Of a stretch of 64,000 nucleotides of DNA, positions 1 through 9,390 are shown in pieces. Numbering within the stretch: the stretch's first letter is position 1; every line of letters starts with the position of its first letter. A model generated the notes under the pieces. It did not search any database and was not told where the DNA came from. It saw only the letters and a program-made list of their open reading frames with translations. Both the position numbers and the translations under genes were made by a program. The stretch comes from Leyella lascolaii (lineage in GTDB: Bacteria > Bacteroidota > Bacteroidia > Bacteroidales > Bacteroidaceae): assembly GCF_900079775.1 (NCBI RefSeq), contig NZ_LT556038.1, forward strand, positions 260,678 through 324,677. The letters run 5' to 3'.

Positions 1-225
1 GGCGGACACGGCGGTATGGACTTCATAATGGACTACCGTCTGGTTTACTGTCTGCACAACGGACTGCCTCTCGACATGGATGTCTACGACCTTGCGGAAT
101 GGTGCTGCATGGCGGATCTCACCAGGCTGTCTATCGAGAACGGCAGCGCGCCGGTGGCGGTGCCTGACTTCACGCGCGGGGCATGGAACAGGATAAAAGG
201 CTACAGACACGCTTTCGCGAAATAA
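1..225 (+). CDS. GH109-type glycosidase / Gfo-Idh-MocA oxidoreductase, C-terminal fragment
   Basis: An open frame runs from the first base to a TAA and gives the last 74 residues of a protein cut by the window edge. The segments [21 protein letters not shown] and PDFTRG, and the end GYRHAFAK, match what I know of the C-terminus of family 109 glycosidases, which are NAD-dependent alpha-N-acetylgalactosaminidase-like enzymes with a Gfo/Idh/MocA fold. These are usually exported or periplasmic in Bacteroidetes, but the N-terminus is not visible here. The gene converges on lpxB with a shared hairpin terminator between them. Substrate cannot be judged from this piece. Confidence 0.8.
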   Translation, partial: GGHGGMDFIMDYRLVYCLHNGLPLDMDVYDLAEWCCMADLTRLSIENGSAPVAVPDFTRGAWNRIKGYRHAFAK

Positions 226-242
226 ACGGGAGCCAGTGAAAC

Positions 243-288
243 GACAGGCGGTGCCATGTGAAGAGAAGTCTCCATGGCACCGCCTGTC
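243..288. terminator. Bidirectional hairpin terminator between GH109 gene and lpxB
   Basis: A perfect 16-bp inverted repeat (GACAGGCGGTGCCATG at 243-258 and its complement at 273-288) with a 14-nt loop lies between the two convergent stop codons. There is no long T-run on either side, so it may act partly as an mRNA 3' stabiliser. Confidence 0.7.
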
Positions 289-300
289 CGTTTATCCTTG

Positions 301-1461
301 TCACCCTCTGCGACATCGCCTGTCTGACGTGAGCAGACGGTACATCTCCGCCGCCGCGTTCTGCGATGCGTCGTCGCTGCCGAGACGCCTTCTAACCTCG
401 GCATAGCCGTCAAGCATACGCTGACGCCCCTCACCGCCGGGAAGGACGAGCGACAGCTCGCGCGCAATGTTACCGGTGCTGAACGTGTCGGCTACAAGTT
501 CCGGCACGACATCCGCATCGGCTATGAGATTGACAAGCGATATGTATCTCACATGAATGAGCTTTCTGCGGAGCCATGAAATGAGCTGCGGCAGCGGTGT
601 CTTGTAGCACACGACCTGCGGAACGCCGAAAAGAGCCGTTTCAAGCGTTGCCGTTCCGCTCGTGACCACAGCCGCGTCGGCATTGGCAAGCAGGGCGTAG
701 GTCTCGTCGCGAACACTGTACAGAGTCCCGCCCACCGCGAAAGTGTCATAATAGGAAGACGGTATGCCGGGCGAGCATGCCAGCACCGGCTGGCAGTCAG
801 GGAACTGCGCGAGAGCCTGAAGCATAGACGGCAGATTGTCCTTTATCTCCTGCCGGCGGCTTCCGGGCAGCAGAGCCACAACCGGCTTTGAGCTGTCCAG
901 TCTGACACGACGGCAGAAATCCGCCTTCGTCTCCTTGTATCCGTCGAGAAACGCGCCCACTTCTCCAGCCGTGGGATTGCCCACATAATGTATGGGATAG
1001 CCGTGTTTGTCTTCGAAAAAAGGAATCTCGAACGGCAGAATCGAGAACAGTTCGTCCACATCACGCTTTATATCTTTTATCCGCCACTCCTTCCACGCCC
1101 ATATCTTTGGCGATATGTAATAAAAGACAGGTATGTCCGTGGAAGCGTGCACATACCGCGCTATGCTGAGGTTGAAGCCCGGATAGTCCACAAGAATCAC
1201 GACATCAGGGCTCCACTCCACTATGTCGCGCTTGCAGAGCGACATGTTGCGCATGATGACGTGCAGATGCGTGATTACCGGAACAAAGCCCATGTATGCC
1301 AGCTCACTATAATGCTTCACGCGAGTTCCGCCTACCGCCGACATCAGATCGCCTCCGAAGAAGCGGAACTCGGCATGAGTGTCCTTCTCCCTCAGTGCTC
1401 TCATAAGTCGTGATGCGTGCAGGTCGCCGCTCGCCTCGCCCACTATAAGATAATATTTCAT
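301..1461 (-). CDS. lpxB: Lipid-A-disaccharide synthase
   Basis: 386 residues, full length for LpxB. This GT19 enzyme joins UDP-2,3-diacylglucosamine to lipid X to make the lipid A disaccharide at the inner face of the cytoplasmic membrane. The N-terminus MKYYLIVGEASGDLHASRLM carries the family GEASGD motif; further signatures are YYISPKIWAWKEWR, HYVGNPT, LLPGSRRQEI and the C-terminal VTSGTATLETALFGVPQVVCYK. It begins 14 bp after the surE stop, so the two probably form one operon. The surE-lpxB pairing divergent from parA is common in Bacteroidales. Nothing odd was seen. Confidence 0.96.
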   Translation of the reverse strand: MKYYLIVGEASGDLHASRLMRALREKDTHAEFRFFGGDLMSAVGGTRVKHYSELAYMGFVPVITHLHVIMRNMSLCKRDIVEWSPDVVILVDYPGFNLSIARYVHASTDIPVFYYISPKIWAWKEWRIKDIKRDVDELFSILPFEIPFFEDKHGYPIHYVGNPTAGEVGAFLDGYKETKADFCRRVRLDSSKPVVALLPGSRRQEIKDNLPSMLQALAQFPDCQPVLACSPGIPSSYYDTFAVGGTLYSVRDETYALLANADAAVVTSGTATLETALFGVPQVVCYKTPLPQLISWLRRKLIHVRYISLVNLIADADVVPELVADTFSTGNIARELSLVLPGGEGRQRMLDGYAEVRRRLGSDDASQNAAAEMYRLLTSDRRCRRG

Positions 1462-1475
1462 CGCTGTCCGTATGT

Positions 1476-2246
1476 TCAGAAAGTCCAGTCCTTCATCTTC
1501 CCTATCATATCATATGCGGTGACATCTATCGTTGTAGGTGTTATTGCCACATATCCGTGAGTCAGAGCCCAGTTGTCCGTGTCCTCGGCTTCGGGCTCAT
1601 CGTTGGTGTACTCGCCCGTCATCCAGAAATAGTCGTAGCCGTGCGGATGTGTCATGCGCACACATTCGTTGCCCCATGTGCCTTTTGCCATGCGGCATAC
1701 TCTCACTCCACGGAACTTGTCTACGAGCGGGAAGTTGACGTTCAGGCACACTCCTGTAGGCAGACCGTCACGCAACACCCTCGCCGTGATGCTTCTCACA
1801 AGCGGGCGCAACGGCTCGAAATCGGCGTCATCCCGATGGTCGCACAGCGAGAAAGCCACCGACGGGATGTATTTCATGCACCCTTCCGTAGCCACACCCA
1901 TCGTACCGCTGTAATGCGTATTTACGCTTGCGTTGTCTCCATGGTTTATTCCTCCGATCACCATATCGGGCTTTCTGCCGTCGCATAAGCTGTCGAGGGC
2001 AAGTTTCACACAATCAACCGGAGTGCCGTTACACGACCACACGTCAACGCCTTCCCTGCGTCTGCGCAGCTTCAGACGTAGCGGTGTGGTGGCAGAAAAA
2101 GCACACGAGAAACCCGAACGAGCCGACTCCGGAGCACACACAAGCAGATCTGCCATATCAGAAAGCATATCCATAAGACAGTTTATGCCCCGTGCATGGT
2201 ATCCGTCATCGTTTGAAATGAGTATCAAAGGTCTTTTTTCATTCAT
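1476..2246 (-). CDS. surE: 5'/3'-nucleotidase SurE
   Basis: 256 residues when started at the ATG at 2246 (MNEKRPLILISNDDGYHARG). The open frame reaches back to 2267 but those seven extra codons add nothing conserved. The metal-binding NDDG motif near residue 13, the SGFSCAFSATTPLRL stretch, DCVKLAL and GINHGDNAS are SurE signatures. The family removes phosphate from nucleoside 5'- and 3'-monophosphates in a divalent-metal-dependent way. First gene of a probable surE-lpxB operon; its promoter region is shared with divergent parA. Confidence 0.95.
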   Translation of the reverse strand: MNEKRPLILISNDDGYHARGINCLMDMLSDMADLLVCAPESARSGFSCAFSATTPLRLKLRRRREGVDVWSCNGTPVDCVKLALDSLCDGRKPDMVIGGINHGDNASVNTHYSGTMGVATEGCMKYIPSVAFSLCDHRDDADFEPLRPLVRSITARVLRDGLPTGVCLNVNFPLVDKFRGVRVCRMAKGTWGNECVRMTHPHGYDYFWMTGEYTNDEPEAEDTDNWALTHGYVAITPTTIDVTAYDMIGKMKDWTF

Positions 2247-2268
2247 AAATTTACATTTAATTTGCATG

Positions 2269-2276
2269 CAAAAATA
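2269..2276 (-). promoter_or_regulatory. Candidate -7 box for surE-lpxB
   Basis: Reads TATTTTTG on the minus strand, matching the Bacteroidetes TAnnTTTG box, 22 bp before the surE ATG. No convincing -33 TTG at 19-21 bp was found. Confidence 0.45.
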
Positions 2277-2317
2277 CGAAAAAAGGTTTAAAATATAGGT
2301 TTCTCACATAAAATATG

Positions 2318-2325
2318 TATCTTTG
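2318..2325 (+). promoter_or_regulatory. Candidate -7 box for parA operon
   Basis: TATCTTTG fits TAnnTTTG and lies 93 bp upstream of the parA ATG. The -33 region is not a clear match. Confidence 0.5.
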
Positions 2326-2417
2326 CCAATAGTTTTAACCGGATGCATCACCACGTCATGAAGCAACATTCTGCTACGTGCAAGGCATTCGTGCGACTAA
2401 CTAAGCATAGGACAGAG

Positions 2418-3182
2418 ATGGGAAAAATTATTGCATTAGCTAATCAGAAAGGCGGTGTAGGCAAAACGACGACAACCATAAACCTGGCTGCATCGCTTGC
2501 TACGCTGGAGAAGTCAGTACTCGTTGTTGACGCCGATCCGCAAGCAAACGCATCGAGCGGACTCGGTGTCGACCTCAAGGAAGTGGACTGCTCGCTCTAT
2601 GAATGTATAATAGACCACGCTGACGTGCGCGACGCCATCTACACAACGGACATAAACGGTCTCGACATAATACCGAGCCACATCGACCTTGTGGGCGCAG
2701 AGATAGAAATGCTCAACCTCAACGACAGAGAGAAAATGATTAAACGGCTGCTCGACTCCATCCGCGACGAATACGACTACATCCTTATCGACTGCAGCCC
2801 GTCGCTCGGACTCATCACGGTAAACGCGCTCACGGCAGCCGACTCGGTGATTATCCCCGTGCAGTGCGAGTACTTCGCGCTCGAAGGCATCAGCAAACTG
2901 CTTAACACCATAAAGATAATAAAGAGCAAACTGAACCAGAAACTGGAAATAGAAGGATTTCTGCTGACAATGTATGACAGCCGTCTCAGACTCGCAAACC
3001 AGATTTATGACGAGGTGAAACGCCATTTCCAGGAACTTGTTTTCAAAACAGTCATACAGCGGAACGTCAAGTTGAGCGAAAGCCCGAGCCACGGACTGCC
3101 GGTAATTCTGTATGACGCTGACTCGACAGGAAGCAAGAACCATCTTGCGCTTGCAAAGGAAATAATAAACAAGAACAGATAA
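2418..3182 (+). CDS. parA: Chromosome-partitioning ATPase ParA/Soj
   Basis: 254 residues from the ATG at 2418. An in-frame ATG at 2343 would add 25 residues (MHHHVMKQ...) that do not belong to the family. The deviant Walker A KGGVGKTTTTINLA begins near residue 11; DADPQANASSGLG and the Walker B-like ILIDCSPSLGLITVNAL follow. ParA is a dimerising ATPase that binds DNA non-specifically and, with ParB on parS sites, segregates chromosome origins. First gene of a plus-strand run continuing with parB, DUF5683, mltD and rel. The 139-bp gap to parB holds no gene or obvious terminator. Confidence 0.96.
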   Translation: MGKIIALANQKGGVGKTTTTINLAASLATLEKSVLVVDADPQANASSGLGVDLKEVDCSLYECIIDHADVRDAIYTTDINGLDIIPSHIDLVGAEIEMLNLNDREKMIKRLLDSIRDEYDYILIDCSPSLGLITVNALTAADSVIIPVQCEYFALEGISKLLNTIKIIKSKLNQKLEIEGFLLTMYDSRLRLANQIYDEVKRHFQELVFKTVIQRNVKLSESPSHGLPVILYDADSTGSKNHLALAKEIINKNR

Positions 3183-3321
3183 AGAGTCAGGCAGACAAGA
3201 GTTTTTTTTCATAGAGAAGGCACACGGTGAATGCATAAGACGTATCATGACAAGACATGCATGCTGCCGTGACGTCCTTCCGCAACAGCACAACAGACAA
3301 CCCACATAATAAGAACGCCCC

Positions 3322-4248
3322 ATGGCAGTACACAAGAAATTCAGCAAAAACGTTCTCGGACGAGGACTCGACGATATAGAAAGAGGAAAAGGACTCGATG
3401 CGCTCATCGACACAAACGGCGTGCGCACGCAAGGCACATCTACCATCAACGAGATTCCGTTAGACCAGATTGAGCCGAATCCGAACCAGCCGCGAAGGGA
3501 ATTTGACAGCGAGGCACTGCAGGAACTTGCCAACAGCATACGCGAGATAGGCATCATACAGCCCATCACACTGAGGCAGACAGACGAGCACCGTTTCCAG
3601 ATCATCGCTGGAGAAAGGCGGTGGCGCGCGTCACAACTGGCAGGTCTGGAGGCGATACCGGCATACATCCGCACCATAAAGGATGAGAACGTGATGGAGA
3701 TGGCGCTTGTGGAGAACATCCAGCGAGAAGACCTCAACGCCATAGAGATAGCTCTTGCATACGAGCATCTGCTTGAAGCGGACGGCATGACACAGGAGAA
3801 AGTGTCTGAACGTGTGGGAAAGAGCCGCACGGCAATAACCAACTATCTGCGCCTCCTCCGCCTGCCGGCACAGGTGCAGATGGCTCTTCAGAAAAAGGAA
3901 ATAGACATGGGGCATGCCAGGGCACTGCTTGCCGTGGACAGTCCGTCGCTCCAGATAAAGCTGTTCAACGAGGTTCAGAAACACGGATACTCCGTAAGAA
4001 AGGTGGAGGAACTGGCACAACAGCTGAAGAACGGTGAGGACATAGAGAGCGGAAAGAAGAAAATAGCGGCAAAGGCAAAGCTCCCAGAGGAGTTCAACAT
4101 GCTTAGAAGCCGACTCTCCGACTTCCTTCACACAAAGGTTCAGATGAGTTGTTCGCCCAAAGGCAAAGGCAAGATAACCATTCCTTTCGCCAATGAGGAG
4201 GAACTGGAACGCATCATGAACATATTCGATAAAATGAAAGAGCAATAG
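3322..4248 (+). CDS. parB: ParB/RepB/Spo0J family partition protein
   Basis: 308 residues. The CTPase/ParB-N region contains IPLDQIEPNPNQPRREFD and the GERRWRASQLAGL box, followed by MALVENIQREDLNAIEIALAY. A helix-turn-helix around TQEKVSERVGKSRTAITNYLRLLRLP should bind parS. The C-terminal part is the dimerisation domain. It loads as a clamp on parS near the origin and stimulates ParA. No parS-like 16-bp palindrome was identified in this window, but that search was by eye only. The next gene begins two bases after the stop. Confidence 0.96.
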   Translation: MAVHKKFSKNVLGRGLDDIERGKGLDALIDTNGVRTQGTSTINEIPLDQIEPNPNQPRREFDSEALQELANSIREIGIIQPITLRQTDEHRFQIIAGERRWRASQLAGLEAIPAYIRTIKDENVMEMALVENIQREDLNAIEIALAYEHLLEADGMTQEKVSERVGKSRTAITNYLRLLRLPAQVQMALQKKEIDMGHARALLAVDSPSLQIKLFNEVQKHGYSVRKVEELAQQLKNGEDIESGKKKIAAKAKLPEEFNMLRSRLSDFLHTKVQMSCSPKGKGKITIPFANEEELERIMNIFDKMKEQ

Positions 4249-4250
4249 AA

Positions 4251-4997
4251 GTGAGATTTCATTTATCCGACATATTGCGGGTATGCGTCATCGCATGCAT
4301 GCCTGTCGCCGTACAAGCCACGGCATGCAGGACGGACACTGTCACCGCCGCAACGTCCGCCACATGGCAGGAGACAAGCCGGAACGACAGCGTCATAAGC
4401 GCAGAAAGCATACTCTCGCACGAGGACAGTCTGAGACTCGTGGCGTCAACCGACTCGGTGGCGAAGAAAGCCAGGCGCGACTGGGCAACATGGCGTCCCA
4501 ATCCCAAGCGCGCGCTGTGGCTGGCTCTGGTTCTGCCGGGGGCAGGACAGATATACAACCGCAAGTATTGGAAGATACCGATTGTATACGGCGGGTTCGT
4601 AGGATGCATATACGCGATGCAGTGGAACAACCAGATGTACCGCGACTACTCGCAGGCTTATCTTGACATTATGGACGATGACCCGAACACGCAGAGCTAC
4701 AACCAGTTCCTGCATCTGGGCAACAAGATAGACGATACGAACATCGAACGCTACAAAAAGCTGTTCAAAAGCCGTAAAGACCGCTACCGCCGATGGCGCG
4801 ACATGAGCTTTTTCGTGCTCGTGGGCGTATACGCCCTTTCTGTCATCGACGCCTATGTGGACGCCTCCCTGTCAGAATTCGACATATCAAAGAATCTCAG
4901 TCTGAGCGTCGAACCGACCATTATGAACAACTACAACGATAACAGGATATCGCTGAAATCAAATTCCATAGGAGTGAGCTGTAGTCTGAACTTCTGA
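4251..4997 (+). CDS. DUF5683 domain membrane protein
   Basis: 248 residues starting at a GTG two bases after the parB stop. This start keeps the hydrophobic signal-like stretch LSDILRVCVIACMPVAVQATA. A Ser/Thr/Asp-rich linker follows, then the DUF5683 core with RALWLALVLPGAGQIYNRKYWKIPIVYGG (membrane segment) and a second hydrophobic segment FFVLVGVYALSVIDAYVDA. The C-terminus resembles a short beta-rich tail ending in SCSLNF. The family is conserved in Bacteroidetes beside parAB and a lytic transglycosylase. Molecular function is unknown; location suggests a cell-envelope or division-linked role. Confidence 0.85.
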   Translation: MRFHLSDILRVCVIACMPVAVQATACRTDTVTAATSATWQETSRNDSVISAESILSHEDSLRLVASTDSVAKKARRDWATWRPNPKRALWLALVLPGAGQIYNRKYWKIPIVYGGFVGCIYAMQWNNQMYRDYSQAYLDIMDDDPNTQSYNQFLHLGNKIDDTNIERYKKLFKSRKDRYRRWRDMSFFVLVGVYALSVIDAYVDASLSEFDISKNLSLSVEPTIMNNYNDNRISLKSNSIGVSCSLNF

Positions 4998-5062
4998 CAG
5001 ACAGTCATTCCACTGTTACGAAATCATCACATAACCATTCAGAAAAATTAAGACAGACATTG

Positions 5063-6364
5063 ATGAAAAGAATAAACTTATTGATAGCCGCAATCGTTAT
5101 AGGATACTGCAATCCTGCCAACGCGCAATCAGTGAATGACGATACGGAGATAACCGTAACTAACGAAAAAGGAGAAAAAGAAACCATCGAGCTGCCGGGA
5201 GGCATGACATGCGAATTCGACAGCCTACTGAGCGAATATCACATCAAGACCTATCTGAAGCCGGACACCACATGCAACATGCCCGACATTAATCCCGTAT
5301 ACGACAAGGAAGTATATAAGGAGAGACTGAGCAAGATGCCCACAATCATAGAAATGCCTTACAACGACGCCGTGCAGCAGATGATAGACCGCTACAGCAT
5401 CAAGTTGCGCCATTCGGTAAGCATGATGCTGGGAATACAGAATTTCTATATGCCCATATTCGAGGAGGCACTCGAGGCTTACGGACTGCCGCTCGAACTG
5501 AAATATCTGCCTGTGGTGGAGTCGGCGCTCAATCCCAACGCCGTGTCGCGCGTGGGCGCAACAGGTTTGTGGCAGTTCATGATTACAACCGGAAAACGTT
5601 ACGGTCTGCAGATAAACTCACTCGTTGACGAAAGGCGCGACCCCATAAAATCGTCCTACGCAGCGGCACACTACCTGAAGGACCTGTACAAGATATTCGG
5701 CGACTGGAACCTCGTGATAGCCGCATACAACTGCGGTCCGGACAACATAACGAAGGCAATGCACCGCTCGAAAGGCGAGACCGACTACTGGCAGATTTAT
5801 CCTTACCTGCCGAAAGAGACAAGAGGATATGTCCCGGCGTTCATCGCGGCAAACTATATCATGACTTACTACTGCGACCACAACATTTGTCCGATGCGCG
5901 CGGACCTGCCCGTGAAGACCGACACGGTGGTGGTGAACCGCGACGTGCACTTCGAACAGATTGCAAGCGTGCTCAACATGGACGTCAGCCAGATAAAGGA
6001 GCTCAACCCGCAATACCGCCGCGACATTGTCAACGGCAACAGTCAGGCATCGGCGATAAGGCTCCCTGCCACACTCGTAAGCAGTTTCATAGACAACGAG
6101 GAACGCATCTACGCACACAATGCTGAGCAACTGCTGAGCAAGCGTACGGAGGTAGAGATAAACAAGACCGCACCCGTAGCCGCGACAAGAAGGAAGAGCA
6201 CAAGACGCAGACGAACCACAAGAGCGAAGAGCGTAACCATAAGAAAGGGCGACACTTTGTCTGAGATAGCCGAGCGCAACAATACTACTGTAAGCAAACT
6301 TAAACGACTCAACAACATAAAAGGAACAAACATACGCGCCGGAAAGAAAATCAGAGTGAGATAA
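5063..6364 (+). CDS. Membrane-bound lytic murein transglycosylase D-like, with LysM domains
   Basis: 433 residues from the ATG at 5063 (a TTG at 5060 is in frame but directly adjacent and unlikely). A signal peptide MKRINLLIAAIVIGYCNPANAQ is followed by the lysozyme-like SLT domain. The catalytic Glu is in YLPVVESALNPNAVS, and GATGLWQFM and AAYNCGPDNI are family motifs. After it comes a degenerate LysM-like segment around residue 290 and a clear C-terminal LysM (KGDTLSEIAERNNTTVSKL) behind a basic Arg/Lys linker. It should cleave peptidoglycan glycan strands to 1,6-anhydro muropeptides. This fits with the AmpG-like permease and SpoIID protein further along the window. Confidence 0.92.
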   Translation: MKRINLLIAAIVIGYCNPANAQSVNDDTEITVTNEKGEKETIELPGGMTCEFDSLLSEYHIKTYLKPDTTCNMPDINPVYDKEVYKERLSKMPTIIEMPYNDAVQQMIDRYSIKLRHSVSMMLGIQNFYMPIFEEALEAYGLPLELKYLPVVESALNPNAVSRVGATGLWQFMITTGKRYGLQINSLVDERRDPIKSSYAAAHYLKDLYKIFGDWNLVIAAYNCGPDNITKAMHRSKGETDYWQIYPYLPKETRGYVPAFIAANYIMTYYCDHNICPMRADLPVKTDTVVVNRDVHFEQIASVLNMDVSQIKELNPQYRRDIVNGNSQASAIRLPATLVSSFIDNEERIYAHNAEQLLSKRTEVEINKTAPVAATRRKSTRRRRTTRAKSVTIRKGDTLSEIAERNNTTVSKLKRLNNIKGTNIRAGKKIRVR

Positions 6365-6400
6365 ACCACACACAGGCATTCACCTTAAAACAACATAGTT

Positions 6401-8659
6401 ATGGACGACCTGAATCTTAAAGACAAACAGAAAGAAGCCTCCGAGGCTAAGATGATAGACGATGCGTTCCAGCATCTGCTCGACACCTATCTGTCAACAC
6501 GTCACCGCAAGAAGGTTGACATAATAACAAAGGCGTTCAACTTCGCCCGACAGGCACACAAGGGCGTGCGCCGCCTGTCGGGCGAACCGTACATACTCCA
6601 CCCCATCTCCGTGGCGCAGATAGCATGCGAGGAGATGGGGCTCGGCTCTACAAGCATCTGCTCGGCACTCCTGCACGACGTTGTAGAGGACACTGACTAC
6701 ACGGTTGAGGACATCGAGAACATTTTCGGAAGCAAGATCGCACAGATTGTCGACGGACTGACAAAGATTTCCGGCGGCATATTCGGTGAACAGGCGTCGG
6801 CTCAGGCAGAGAACTTCAAGAAGCTGCTGCTCACGATGAGCAACGACATAAGGGTCATCCTGATAAAAATATGCGACCGCCTTCACAACATGAGGACGCT
6901 TGAGAGCCAGCCGGCAAACAAGCAGTACAAGATTGCCGGAGAGACTCTCTACATCTACGCGCCGCTTGCCAACAGGCTCGGACTGAACAAGATAAAGACC
7001 GAACTCGAGGACTTGAGCTTCAAATACGAGCATCCCGAGGAATACGCCTCTATTGAAGAGAAGCTCGCATCGACACAAGCCTCACGCGACACACTGTTCA
7101 AACAGTTCACCACTCCTATACGTGAGGCTCTCGACAAGATGGGCATCAACTACCAGATAAAGGCAAGGGTGAAGAGCCCTTACTCCATATGGAACAAGAT
7201 GCAGAACAAACACGTCACGTTTGAGGAGATATACGACATTCTTGCCGTACGCATAATATACACCCCGAAGACACGCGCCGAGGAGATAAACGAATGCTTC
7301 AGGATATATGTCGCGATAAGTCAGATATACAAGTCGCACCCCGACCGCCTGCGCGACTGGGTGAACCATCCCAAGGCAAACGGCTATCAGGCGCTGCACG
7401 TCACGCTGATGTCAAAGCAGGGACAATGGATTGAGGTGCAGATAAGGAGCGACAAGATGGACGAGGTTGCCGAACAGGGGTTCGCCGCACACTGGAAATA
7501 CAAGGAGGGCGACATCAATGTGGACGACGACAACGAACTGAACAACTGGCTGAGCACCATAAAGGAGATACTCGACGACCCGCAGCCGGACGCCATGGAC
7601 TTCCTCGACACCATCAAACTGAACCTCTTCGCAAGCGAGATATTCGTGTTCACGCCCAAAGGGGAGATAAAGACCATGCCTGCCGGATGCACCGTGCTCG
7701 ACTTCGCTTTCCTCATACACACATTCCTCGGCACACACTGCATAGGGGCGAAAGTGAACCACAAGCTCGTCCCCCTGAGCCATAAGCTGCAGAGCGGAGA
7801 CCAGGTAGAGATCCTCACATCCAAGTCGCAGCACGTCCAGCCGTCGTGGATCAACTTCGTGTCTACGGCAAAGGCGCGCGGCAAGATACAGGTGACACTG
7901 CGCCGCATCAACAGAGAGAAGCAGAAAGAGGGCGAGCAGATACTCACAGAATGGCTTAAAACCAACGACAGGGAGATGGATATGGCGGTGGTCAGCAAGC
8001 TATGCGCGCTCCACGGCATTGAGAAGCCTGACGACCTGTTCCTCAACATCGGAAAGAAGACAATAACGCTCGGAAACAAGGAACTGGACGCGCTCAACGA
8101 CAAGAAAAAGGAAAACGCCAAGACATGGCGTAAGTTCGTGCCTTTCCTCGGCAACTCAAACAAGGACATAAAGAAGAAGGCTCTGCTCATCGTAGAGAAA
8201 GGATTCAACAAGAAAAAGCCGGTCATCATCTCTGAAGAGACCATCGACAACTTCATATATCCGGGATGCTGCCACCCCATACCGGGCGACGACATACTGG
8301 GATATATCGACAACCAGAACCGCATAGAGATACACAAACGCGACTGCAAGGTTGCCGACAAGCTGAAGACAAGCTTCGGAAACAAGATACTCGACGCGAA
8401 ATGGGACATGCACAAGCAGATGTTCTTCGACGCGACAATAGAGATAAGGGGCATCGATCGCAAAGGTATGCTGCACGATGTGGCTGATGTCATATCAGAC
8501 AAAATGGACATCAACATCCACAAAGTCACAATATCGAGCGACGACGGCATATTCGACGGACTCATAGAACTGCGCGTACACGACCGCAGTGAGGTGAAAG
8601 AGATAATGAAGAGTCTAAAGAAAATAAACGGATTGCAGGAGGTTTTGCAGACACAATAA
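6401..8659 (+). CDS. Bifunctional (p)ppGpp synthetase/hydrolase, RelA/SpoT family
   Basis: 752 residues with the full RSH order. The HD hydrolase domain (residues about 45-200) has HKGVRRLSGEPYILHP and ALLHDVVEDT intact, so hydrolysis is expected. The synthetase domain (about 240-380) has RVKSPYSIWNKM, NGYQALHV and GFAAHWKYKEG. A TGS domain begins near FVFTPKGEIKTMPAGCTVLDFAF; the zinc-finger-like/RIS region has YPGCCHPIPGDDILGYI; the C-terminal ACT domain starts near DRKGMLHDVADVI. It makes and degrades the stringent-response alarmone. Last gene of the parA run. No terminator hairpin directly after the stop; a repeat array starts 60 bp later. Confidence 0.96.
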   Translation: MDDLNLKDKQKEASEAKMIDDAFQHLLDTYLSTRHRKKVDIITKAFNFARQAHKGVRRLSGEPYILHPISVAQIACEEMGLGSTSICSALLHDVVEDTDYTVEDIENIFGSKIAQIVDGLTKISGGIFGEQASAQAENFKKLLLTMSNDIRVILIKICDRLHNMRTLESQPANKQYKIAGETLYIYAPLANRLGLNKIKTELEDLSFKYEHPEEYASIEEKLASTQASRDTLFKQFTTPIREALDKMGINYQIKARVKSPYSIWNKMQNKHVTFEEIYDILAVRIIYTPKTRAEEINECFRIYVAISQIYKSHPDRLRDWVNHPKANGYQALHVTLMSKQGQWIEVQIRSDKMDEVAEQGFAAHWKYKEGDINVDDDNELNNWLSTIKEILDDPQPDAMDFLDTIKLNLFASEIFVFTPKGEIKTMPAGCTVLDFAFLIHTFLGTHCIGAKVNHKLVPLSHKLQSGDQVEILTSKSQHVQPSWINFVSTAKARGKIQVTLRRINREKQKEGEQILTEWLKTNDREMDMAVVSKLCALHGIEKPDDLFLNIGKKTITLGNKELDALNDKKKENAKTWRKFVPFLGNSNKDIKKKALLIVEKGFNKKKPVIISEETIDNFIYPGCCHPIPGDDILGYIDNQNRIEIHKRDCKVADKLKTSFGNKILDAKWDMHKQMFFDATIEIRGIDRKGMLHDVADVISDKMDINIHKVTISSDDGIFDGLIELRVHDRSEVKEIMKSLKKINGLQEVLQTQ

Positions 8660-8718
8660 AGTCTGCGGAATGCTCCCGCAATTCCTACAAGACATCACAT
8701 CTGCCGCGCCAGCCAGTA

Positions 8719-9269
8719 GAGACGCAAAATCTTGCGTCTCACGAGCAGATACAGCATATTTTCACCGGCACACATCCGCACCGCCATATAGCGCAAAATT
8801 CCCTCGGGAGACGCAAGATTTTGCGTCTCTACTTTATTTGTACACACTTTCATTGGCAAACATCCACACAGCCATATAGCGCAAAGCTAACTCGGGAGAC
8901 GCAAGATTTTGCGTCTCTACTTTATTTGCACGCACTTTCATCGGCAAACATACGCACTGCCATATCGCGCAAAGCTAACTCGTGAGACGCAATATTTTGC
9001 GTCTCTACTTTATTTGCACACACTTTCATCGGCAAACATACGCACCGCCATATAGCGCAAAGTTCCCTCGGGAGACGCAAAATTTTGCGTCTCTACTTTA
9101 TTTGTACATACTTTCATCGGCAAACATACGCGCTGCCATATAGCGCAAAGCTAACTCGGGAGACGCAAGATTTTGCGTCTCTACTTTATTTGTACACACT
9201 TTCATCAGCACACATACGCGCCGTCATATCGTGCAAAGCTAACTTGTGAGACGCAAAATCTTGCGTCTC
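8719..9269. repeat. 88-bp tandem array built on a 22-bp palindrome (7 palindrome copies)
   Basis: A 22-bp near-palindrome, half-site GAGACGCAAAA followed by TTTTGCGTCTC, starts at 8719, 8808, 8896, 8984, 9072, 9160 and 9248. The spacing is 89 bp once and then exactly 88 bp five times. Between palindromes each unit carries TACTTTATTTGTACACAC, then CGGCAAACATACGCAC, then GCCATATAGCGCAAAGC with few changes. The middle of the palindrome varies (AAAATC, AAGATT, AATATT, AAAATT), mostly while keeping pairing. Two further copies of the palindrome lie at 22137 and 22290. No gene overlaps it. Function unknown; REP-like or protein-binding DNA are both possible. Confidence 0.9.
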
Positions 9270-9390
9270 TACTTTTACAATACACCTAAATAAACAAAAC
9301 GAGGCGGCAATGAATAAACCCGCTTTAAAGCACACATAAAAACCGTATTGCACGCAATCTTACTGATGTCCGAATCGCGACCTCGGCTGA
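9270..9390. other. Non-coding spacer
   Basis: Between the 88-bp array and the first modular repeat element. No ORF with family resemblance and no clear signal was seen. Confidence 0.4.

Noticed and set aside
2514..3842. 442-codon open frame on the minus strand across parA-parB
   Set aside because: Antisense shadow of two clear genes; no family signature.
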